Program-made: the position numbers and the translations under genes
Shown: in pieces, positions 58,301 through 64,000 of the stretch
How positions within the stretch are numbered: position 1 is the first letter of the stretch
Layout: each line of letters starts with the position of its first letter
Assembly: GCF_000160115.1 (NCBI RefSeq)
Contig: NZ_GG665867.1
Location: 300,053 to 364,052 of the forward strand
Direction of reading: 5' to 3'
Origin: Shuttleworthella satelles DSM 14600
Lineage (GTDB): Bacteria; Bacillota; Clostridia; Lachnospirales; Lachnospiraceae
DNA length: 64,000 bases
Notes under the pieces: model-generated
Database searches by the model: none
What the model was told of the DNA's origin: nothing
The model's input: only the letters and a program-made list of their open reading frames with translations

Positions 58301-61300
58301 GTGATGAAGTTAAATACAAGGACAAAAACCATACCATAACACGCTTTGATGATATGGGAAAGAACCTAAATACGGTAACGGTGAAGGACAACACCGAGTA
58401 TTTTGGTGGGATGATAACAGGCTCCGATGTCATTCCTTATCGTCTGGAAGGTGACCTTGAGAGGGTATTTGAAAACCTGACATATAAACAGCAAGAGCAG
58501 ACTACTGAAGAAACTCAAATAAGGAAAGCGGAAGCTCATAACTTTAAAATTACAGAAGAAACGCTCCCTGAAAAGTTAAGTCCAAGCGAAAGATTAAATC
58601 AAAACCTTGAAGCAATTTCCATGCTTAACAGAGTGGAGAGCGGACAAAGAGCGCTTGACAGTACAGCTCAGGAAGTTTTAGCAAGGTATGTAGGATGGGG
58701 CGGACTTTCCGAAGTGTTTGATGAAGAAAAAGGCGGACAGTGGAAAGAAGCGAGGAGCTTTCTAAAAGAGAACTTATCGCAGGCAGAATATGAAGCTGCA
58801 AGAGAATCTACCTTAACGAGCTTTTACACACCGAAAGCAGTTATTGACAGCGTATATAAGACACTTTCTGATATGGGATTTAAACAGGGAAACATTTTAG
58901 AGCCATCAATGGGCGTCGGAAACTTTATAGGCAATATCCCTGATGAAATGAATAAGTCCAAGTTTTATGGCGTAGAACTTGACTCGGTAAGCGGTCGAAT
59001 TGGAAAACTACTATACCCTGAAAGTGAAGTGCAGATTAAAGGACTGGAAGAAACTTCTTTTTCCAATAACTTCTTTGATGCGGTTATCGGCAATGTACCC
59101 TTTGGAGAATATAAGGTAAATGACAGGGAGTATAACAAAAATAACTTCCTTATCCATGATTATTTCTTTGCCAAGTCCATTGATAAAGTCAGAAACGGCG
59201 GTATTATCGCCTTTATCACATCAAGTGGAACAATGGATAAAAAGGACGAAAGTGTTAGACGATACCTTGCAGCAAGAACAGAGTTTTTAGGGGCAATCAG
59301 ACTTCCAAATGATACATTTAAGGGCGTAGCCGGAACAGAAGTAACCTCAGATATTATATTCCTAAAGAAAAGGGACAGTATCAGAGAAAGAGATGAGGAC
59401 TGGATTCACCTTGCTGAAGATGAAAATGGTCTTACCTATAACAAATATTTCGTAGATCATCCTGAGCAGGTACTCGGCACAATGCATGAAGTTTCAGGAA
59501 GATTTGGAAACACACTTGCGTGCCTGCCGAAAGAAAATGCCGACTTAAAAGAGCTTCTGACAAAAGCAAGTGAAGAAATATCCAAAGGATCAACTTATGA
59601 AGAAATAGAGCTTTTAGATGATGAAATCACTTCAATTCCTGCAACGGATGATGTCAAAAATTTTTCTTATAACGTTATTGATGATGAAGTCTATTACAGA
59701 GAAAACTCCCTTTTCATCAAGAAAGAGATAACGGATAAGAATAAGGAAAAGATTAAGGACTATCTTGAACTGAATACTGCCCTTAAAGATGTTATCTACA
59801 AGCAGAAAGAGGACTATTCCGATGATGAGGTAAAGAAAGCTCAAGAAAAGCTCAATGAAGTCTATGATAACTTTTCAAAGAAGCATGGCTTTATAAATAA
59901 TTTAAGCAATACCAGAGCCTTAAAAGAGGATAGCAATTTCCCTCTTGTATCTTCCATTGAAATTCTTGATGAAGAAGAAAACTTCAAGGCAAAGGGGGAT
60001 ATTTTCTCAAAGAGAACCATTACAAAAGCCAAAGTCATAGACCATGTGGACACTTCCCTTGAAGCTCTTGTCTTATCGATATCTGAAAAAGGCTATGTGG
60101 ATTTTGAGTATATGGAAAGCCTTACAGGTAAAGACAGACCAACTTTGATTGAGGAACTTAGAGGGGAAATCTACTTAAACATCAGAGAGGAACAAAATTT
60201 TTATAGACCATTATCCTTTAACCTCGAAGATGGAGATTTGCCTTTTGCCTGTGCTAATGGTAGCAATTCATATAAGTACGGCTATGTAACAAAAGATGAA
60301 TACCTAAGTGGAAATATCAGAGATAAGATTTCTATTGTAGACAGCTACCTTGCAAAGCTAAGACAGACAGAAAGAGAGTTACCTCATCTTGGCTATGCGG
60401 AAGATGGCAAAGAAAAAGAACTGATAAGCTATGAGATGAACCGATTGGAATACCAAAAGGCAGAGCTTACAAAAGTTTTACCAAAGGAGCTTGAAGCAAG
60501 TGAAATCAATGTAAGGCTTGGTGCTACTTGGATACCGATAAAAGATATTGAAAAGTTTATCTTTGAAACACTGAAAACGCCGGGCTGGGCAAGATGGGAT
60601 ATTAAGGTTAAATTTTCAAATCTTACAAGCGAATGGAATATTGAGGGAAAAAGCAAAGACAGAGGAAATGACCTTGCTGAAATGACTTATGGTACATCAA
60701 GGGTAAGTGCCTATAAGCTGATTGAGGATGCCTTAAACCTTAAAGAAACAAAGGTCTTTGACCAGATTGTAAATCCTGACGGCTCGAAAACTTCTGTGCT
60801 AAATAAAAAGGAAACTCTCCTTGCAGGACAAAAGCAGGAGCTTCTAAAAGAAGAATTTAAGAACTGGATATTTAATGATCAGGAAAGAAGAAACAGACTT
60901 GTAAAACTGTATAATGAGCGTTTTAACTCTATCAGAAATCGTGAGTATGATGGAAGTAAACTATCTTTTGAGGGAATGAATACTAAAATAGATTTAAGAC
61001 CTCATCAGAGAAATGCCATTGCAAGAAGTTTGTATGGTGGAAATGCGCTACTTGCTCATGTGGTAGGTAGTGGAAAGACTTTTGAAATGGTAGCTTCCGC
61101 AATGGAATCTAAAAGACTTGGGATGTGTTCCAAGTCTTTATTTGTTGTGCCGAACCATCTAACAGGACAAATAGGCAGAGAGTTTATGCAGCTCTATCCG
61201 TCAGCAAATATTATGGTGGCAGATAAAAAAGACTTTGAGCCGAAAAACAGAAAAAGGTTCATAGGAAGAATTGCAACAGGAGAGTACGATGCGGTTGTAA

Positions 61301-64000
61301 TCGGGCATACGCAATTTGAAAAAATTCCGATGAGTAAGGACTATCAGGAAAAGCATATTCAGGATCAGATTGATGAAATCATAAATTATGTTGAGGAATA
61401 TAAGCATGATAGAAATCAAAACTTTACAGTAAAACAGCTTGAAAAAACAAAGAAAAAACTGGAAACAAGGCTTGAAAAGTTAAACGACGATTTTAAGAAA
61501 GACGATGTTATTACCTTTGAGGAATTAGGCGTTGATAAGCTATTTATCGACGAAGCACACAATTACAAAAATCTCTATCTCTACACAAAAATGAGAAATG
61601 TAGCAGGTATCGGTCAAAGTGAAGCCTTTAAGTCCTCCGATATGTTTATGAAGTGTAGATATATGGATGAAATGACGGGTGGAAAAGGTATTGTATTTGC
61701 CACAGGAACGCCTGTAAGTAACTCTATGACAGAGCTTTATACCATGCAGCGTTATCTTCAGTATGAAAGTCTTAAAAAGAATAATTTAGAGCATTTTGAT
61801 AGCTGGGCATCTACCTTTGGTGAAACACAGTCTGCCTTTGAATTATCTCCGGAGGGAACAGGGTACAGAGTTAAGACAAGATTTTCAAAGTTTTATAACC
61901 TGCCTGAGCTAATGAGTATGTTCAAGGAAGTAGCGGATATTCAAACAGCGGATATGCTGAATCTTCCAACACCGGAAGCACACTATGAGGTTATTAAAAC
62001 ATTGCCAAGTGAGGAACAAAAAGAAATCCTAAAGAGCCTATCTGAAAGAGCTGATGATGTCAGAAATAGAGTTGTTGAGCCTGATGAGGATAATATGCTG
62101 AAGATTACTAATGACGGAAAGAAACTTGCTTTAGATCAGCGTTTAATCAATCCTCTGCTACCTGATAATCCTGATAGTAAGGTCAATGTATGCGTAAAAA
62201 ATGTGTTTGCCATTTGGGATAAGACAAAAGAAGATAGGTCAACACAGCTTCTATTTTCCGATATGTCAACTCCAAAAGGCGATGGAGAGTTTAATATATA
62301 TGATGATATTAGAGAAAAACTTGTAGCAATGGGGATACCGAAAGAAGAAATTGCCTTTATCCATGAAGCTAATTCAGACAAACAAAAAGATGAACTCTTT
62401 GCAAAGGTAAGAAAAGGAGATGTGAGGATATTACTCGGTTCTACTCAGAAGATGGGAGCCGGCACAAATGTGCAAAATAAGCTCATCGCTCTTCACGACC
62501 TCGATGTTCCTTGGCGTCCTGCCGACCTTGAGCAGCGTGCAGGTAGAATTGTAAGACAGGGAAATGAAAATAAAGAAGTGAATATCTATCGTTATGTTAC
62601 AGAGAATACCTTTGATGCCTATCTCTGGCAGACCATAGAGAATAAGCAGAAGTTCATATCTCAGATTATGACAAGTAAAACACCTGTCAGAGTAGCGGAA
62701 GATGTGGACGAAAGCAGTTTAAATTATGCTGAAATAAAAGCACTTGCAACAGGTGACCCAAAGATTAAGGAAAAGATGGACTTGGATAATGAAGTTACAA
62801 AACTTAAAATGCTGGAAGCAAACTTCAAGTCCAATCGTTATAGGTTAGAGGATAAGGTAGCGAAAAACTATCCGGAAGAAATAGCAAGGACGGAAAAGCT
62901 GATTGAGGCTGTAAAGAAAGACATATCAGAAGTTGATCCGCAAGGAGAGGACGAAAATAAATTTACTTCGATAACCATAAAGGGAGAGAAGATATTTGAT
63001 AAAAAGGTCGCAGGAGAAAAGCTACTCGAAGCTATCAAGACCGTAAAAATCAATGAAAGTAAGATTATAGGAAAGTATAGAAATATGGACTTGGAAGTAA
63101 GCTATAACTTCTTTACCAATTCACATAACTTTAGCTTAAATGGTGCTGCAAAGCATTCAGGAGAGCTTGGAACAAGTGCAGATGGTAATATCACAAGACT
63201 GGATAATGCTCTTGAGAAAATGCCTGAGAAATTAAATAGGCTTGAAGAAAAACTTATCAGCACAAAGGAACAACTGGAAAATGCCAAAGAAGAATTAAAG
63301 AAACCTTTTGAGAAGGCAGATGAGCTGAAAACTAAGGTGTTAAGGCTTGCAGAACTGAATAAGCTCCTTGATATGGGAGAAGTGGAAGAAAGGAGAAATG
63401 ATAATCCACTTGTAGAAGATGTAAAACGAGCCATCATTGACTTCTGCAACAGAGAGTATGAGGAAAACCATAGTTATGATGAGTTTGACGCTCTATATCC
63501 TGATTTAAAGCACATAGGAATTGCTTATACTGATACACCGGATGAAAGACATGGCATACAGTTTGAGTTAGACCTTGAGAATTATACAGCAACTCAATAT
63601 GTAAATGATGTTGTAGTAAGTCATTATGATTATGTAAAGGAAAATGGAAGTGTTGAAAAGGCTCTTGATGTCATAAAATTTGAAATGGAAAATGGAGAGT
63701 TTAATACCTTTGTTTCGGTAGATGAAGAAGAATTAAAGCAAGCAATGGGACTTGAAATTGATGATGAAGGTAACTTCTATGATCCACTTTCTAAAGACCT
63801 TGATAATGATGGAATTGCTGACAGATATGACAATGACTTTAAGGACAGCGATTATTTTGAGTCAACCTATGATGTTGAAGATAATTTGCATACCAAAGAG
63901 GAAGCCACACAGAAAACGGGTGATAAACCATCTATCTTAGGACAGATAAGAGCCTATCAGGAAGAAAGTAAAACAGAAGAAAAACAAACTGCAAAAGAAC
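55303..64000 (+). CDS. LtrC-like N6-adenine methylase / SNF2-type helicase, copy B (runs off window)
   Basis: An open frame of 2,899 codons from ATG 55303 (behind AAGGAGG) to the window end; by comparison with copy A only a few codons are missing. Same domain order as copy A: ArdC/LtrC-like start, disordered linker with a nested gene, DUF2958-like region, methyltransferase ([16 protein letters not shown]), helicase ([22 protein letters not shown]). The C-terminal [20 protein letters not shown] tag is unbroken and followed by [15 protein letters not shown] checked the frame at the start, at the nested gene and at the end, not at every codon. Confidence 0.85.
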   Translation, partial: MRINDFHNILELVKQDVLQSEIEYLKLLKVVGNNQRYAFRSQLSIYDKNPKATACAKFDYWRERFNRTVMRGQKGIPILEDYGTYKKVDYIFDIAQTVSRNRDVNEVNLWKFDKEVHQDVLKEMIKSEGYEESESTLENIFSLSRLYSDEKIDSLMNELRIADEDRISFTKFVRDSISYAVASRFQLDYPMDKELLRENFQRLDSISLMSLGETVSDISGNIIDETIQKSKELDKEILRGKEAGYNKIREEIEEVEENVLRRDDQKRNENERVLRNGEYGRDNRENQGEYAKQLGGTGGLHERIPESDLRSDEAGLSFTERGAEPLRDAFGSIQGEEADRTPDGYSETSDRVYEKREAEADGSLEDRGREQSAVWGDDFSSQRNDHQGSSGDLKDNTDKEIREAEKASFSLPENSYGQISLTIPLTEKDIDTVLINGGNHDGSRLPVIAEFSKGKSNEELGEYLKDTFRGGNGFYIDEREVSSWYSDKGIHLAYGTSAREDNTQILSWRDAASRINELLDRGEFATNVELLEAQDYERDRISESLWYLTHDLSEEGIEQGYFNSFERGGGFPEETKRLSEALKNPEYLKETIREYERFLEGYKENRDVLRFHYHKVDSLYQRLKELELPRKEYSTNLTELPKVKPFITEDEVLESLSRGSGVDRGKERITKFFKENHTLQEKANFLKDEYGIGGHSHAVSGAMGSDEWHDAKGLKLQKNDCNDAFLTWTSVAKHIDELLSKNLYIEETEIGIKSEIEEPQYYSKDDPENLMTDEMLERVPELYVQEDVALADKQVHAAYIIPFRSNWTWYMTEYDRESGDAFGLVLGIEPEWGYFNLEELKELNAQRLILEDFPKTFRELKDSELKKQMDEQELQFVFNGELSFEDKVELEAPEETEEDTKRDTVQATLFDYLKEREEVELNEKEDSILEEFAVKAGDTVYFNHEEYKVREISKNEITGRYDLWLDPVRSGNHQIPIVDFTDNEDLLNKISLERPNFIVGDEVKYKDKNHTITRFDDMGKNLNTVTVKDNTEYFGGMITGSDVIPYRLEGDLERVFENLTYKQQEQTTEETQIRKAEAHNFKITEETLPEKLSPSERLNQNLEAISMLNRVESGQRALDSTAQEVLARYVGWGGLSEVFDEEKGGQWKEARSFLKENLSQAEYEAARESTLTSFYTPKAVIDSVYKTLSDMGFKQGNILEPSMGVGNFIGNIPDEMNKSKFYGVELDSVSGRIGKLLYPESEVQIKGLEETSFSNNFFDAVIGNVPFGEYKVNDREYNKNNFLIHDYFFAKSIDKVRNGGIIAFITSSGTMDKKDESVRRYLAARTEFLGAIRLPNDTFKGVAGTEVTSDIIFLKKRDSIRERDEDWIHLAEDENGLTYNKYFVDHPEQVLGTMHEVSGRFGNTLACLPKENADLKELLTKASEEISKGSTYEEIELLDDEITSIPATDDVKNFSYNVIDDEVYYRENSLFIKKEITDKNKEKIKDYLELNTALKDVIYKQKEDYSDDEVKKAQEKLNEVYDNFSKKHGFINNLSNTRALKEDSNFPLVSSIEILDEEENFKAKGDIFSKRTITKAKVIDHVDTSLEALVLSISEKGYVDFEYMESLTGKDRPTLIEELRGEIYLNIREEQNFYRPLSFNLEDGDLPFACANGSNSYKYGYVTKDEYLSGNIRDKISIVDSYLAKLRQTERELPHLGYAEDGKEKELISYEMNRLEYQKAELTKVLPKELEASEINVRLGATWIPIKDIEKFIFETLKTPGWARWDIKVKFSNLTSEWNIEGKSKDRGNDLAEMTYGTSRVSAYKLIEDALNLKETKVFDQIVNPDGSKTSVLNKKETLLAGQKQELLKEEFKNWIFNDQERRNRLVKLYNERFNSIRNREYDGSKLSFEGMNTKIDLRPHQRNAIARSLYGGNALLAHVVGSGKTFEMVASAMESKRLGMCSKSLFVVPNHLTGQIGREFMQLYPSANIMVADKKDFEPKNRKRFIGRIATGEYDAVVIGHTQFEKIPMSKDYQEKHIQDQIDEIINYVEEYKHDRNQNFTVKQLEKTKKKLETRLEKLNDDFKKDDVITFEELGVDKLFIDEAHNYKNLYLYTKMRNVAGIGQSEAFKSSDMFMKCRYMDEMTGGKGIVFATGTPVSNSMTELYTMQRYLQYESLKKNNLEHFDSWASTFGETQSAFELSPEGTGYRVKTRFSKFYNLPELMSMFKEVADIQTADMLNLPTPEAHYEVIKTLPSEEQKEILKSLSERADDVRNRVVEPDEDNMLKITNDGKKLALDQRLINPLLPDNPDSKVNVCVKNVFAIWDKTKEDRSTQLLFSDMSTPKGDGEFNIYDDIREKLVAMGIPKEEIAFIHEANSDKQKDELFAKVRKGDVRILLGSTQKMGAGTNVQNKLIALHDLDVPWRPADLEQRAGRIVRQGNENKEVNIYRYVTENTFDAYLWQTIENKQKFISQIMTSKTPVRVAEDVDESSLNYAEIKALATGDPKIKEKMDLDNEVTKLKMLEANFKSNRYRLEDKVAKNYPEEIARTEKLIEAVKKDISEVDPQGEDENKFTSITIKGEKIFDKKVAGEKLLEAIKTVKINESKIIGKYRNMDLEVSYNFFTNSHNFSLNGAAKHSGELGTSADGNITRLDNALEKMPEKLNRLEEKLISTKEQLENAKEELKKPFEKADELKTKVLRLAELNKLLDMGEVEERRNDNPLVEDVKRAIIDFCNREYEENHSYDEFDALYPDLKHIGIAYTDTPDERHGIQFELDLENYTATQYVNDVVVSHYDYVKENGSVEKALDVIKFEMENGEFNTFVSVDEEELKQAMGLEIDDEGNFYDPLSKDLDNDGIADRYDNDFKDSDYFESTYDVEDNLHTKEEATQKTGDKPSILGQIRAYQEESKTEEKQTAKE
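56075..56482 (+). CDS. Nested TnpV-like gene inside the methylase-helicase frame, copy B
   Basis: A 135-residue frame, +1 relative to the host gene, with AGGAGGT at 56060-56066 eight bases before ATG. Length, start, stop and ribosome site are the same as in copy A. Its first 32 codons are unchanged, and 8 residues differ over the whole. The C-terminal part resembles TnpV proteins ([18 protein letters not shown]). Function unknown. Confidence 0.8.
   Translation: MYFDEMIRKEMKTSEFSEMESTDEIIEKIRENTLNSLEEQADFMKEFPNPTYAVMRLDYLSQSEEQSHFEMLLDLYKEKKLTGHLMDIQKQAIEFMRREKPKLMAAWKIEGENNPQYGAMISALKEMTIKEVVEI

Noticed and set aside
1-64000. CRISPR arrays, tRNA or rRNA genes, antibiotic-resistance genes
   Set aside because: No regularly spaced repeats, cloverleaf-like sequences or known resistance proteins were recognised on either strand.

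Overview
The window comes from a low-GC Gram-positive anaerobe (Bacillota, Clostridia-like). This is inferred from strong AGGAGG ribosome sites, AT-rich codon use, and integrative-conjugative-element (ICE) gene families typical of that group (DUF4315, DUF4366, TopB, LtrC-like methylase/helicase, large serine recombinase). No rRNA, tRNA or CRISPR array was seen. The species cannot be named.

Layout. (1) 1-25.8 kb is the right part of ICE 'A'. It starts at an IS3-family element cut by the window edge, then the last 27 codons of virB4, a frameshifted CHAP-like cell-wall peptidase, DUF4315 and DUF4366 proteins, topoisomerase III, a swappable cargo gene, a 2,850-residue methylase-helicase with a second gene inside it, an SSB-like protein, a divergent relaxase/MobC pair with a candidate oriT, an SdpR-SdpI plus ABC-transporter cargo operon, a sigma factor, a candidate structured RNA, a small protein and a large serine recombinase. 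The recombinase 3' end overlaps, in another frame, what looks like the 3' end of rlmD (rumA), so it probably carries the attachment site. (2) 25.8-38.8 kb is visibly GC-richer. It holds an IS1634-like element, a type I restriction-modification operon (hsdM-hsdS-hsdR) led by a translationally coupled ISL3-transposase-like gene, a DUF262/GmrSD gene cut by an IS3 copy, and a DUF4143 ATPase behind a promoter flanked by two identical palindromes. It ends at a second rlmD-like 3' end. (3) 38.8-46 kb carries a Fic protein, a D-2-hydroxyacid dehydrogenase, decayed gene pieces, and an unrecognised two-gene cassette (glycine-rich membrane protein plus a protein with a D...QAK nuclease-like signature) split by IS30. 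(4) 46-64 kb is an IS3 copy followed by ICE 'B', a second version of the same conjugation module (virB4 fragment to methylase-helicase), running off the window.

How the parts work together. The VirB4-type ATPase, wall peptidase, DUF4315/DUF4366 proteins, TopB, methylase-helicase, SSB and relaxase/MobC form a conjugation and DNA-processing set. The serine recombinase excises and integrates the element. SdpRI plus the ABC transporter look like a self-regulated immunity or export cargo. The 28-46 kb segment looks like a defence island.

ICE A and B are mosaic: stretches of perfect identity (by eye) alternate with about 85-92% stretches. Both single-base frameshifts of copy A lie inside identical blocks, so recent mutation or consensus error must be considered. 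The most interesting items are the gene nested in the methylase-helicase linker (evolutionary constraint is visible from the two copies), the ISL3-like gene coupled to the type I system, the IS30-split two-gene cassette, and the structured-RNA candidate at 23.5 kb.
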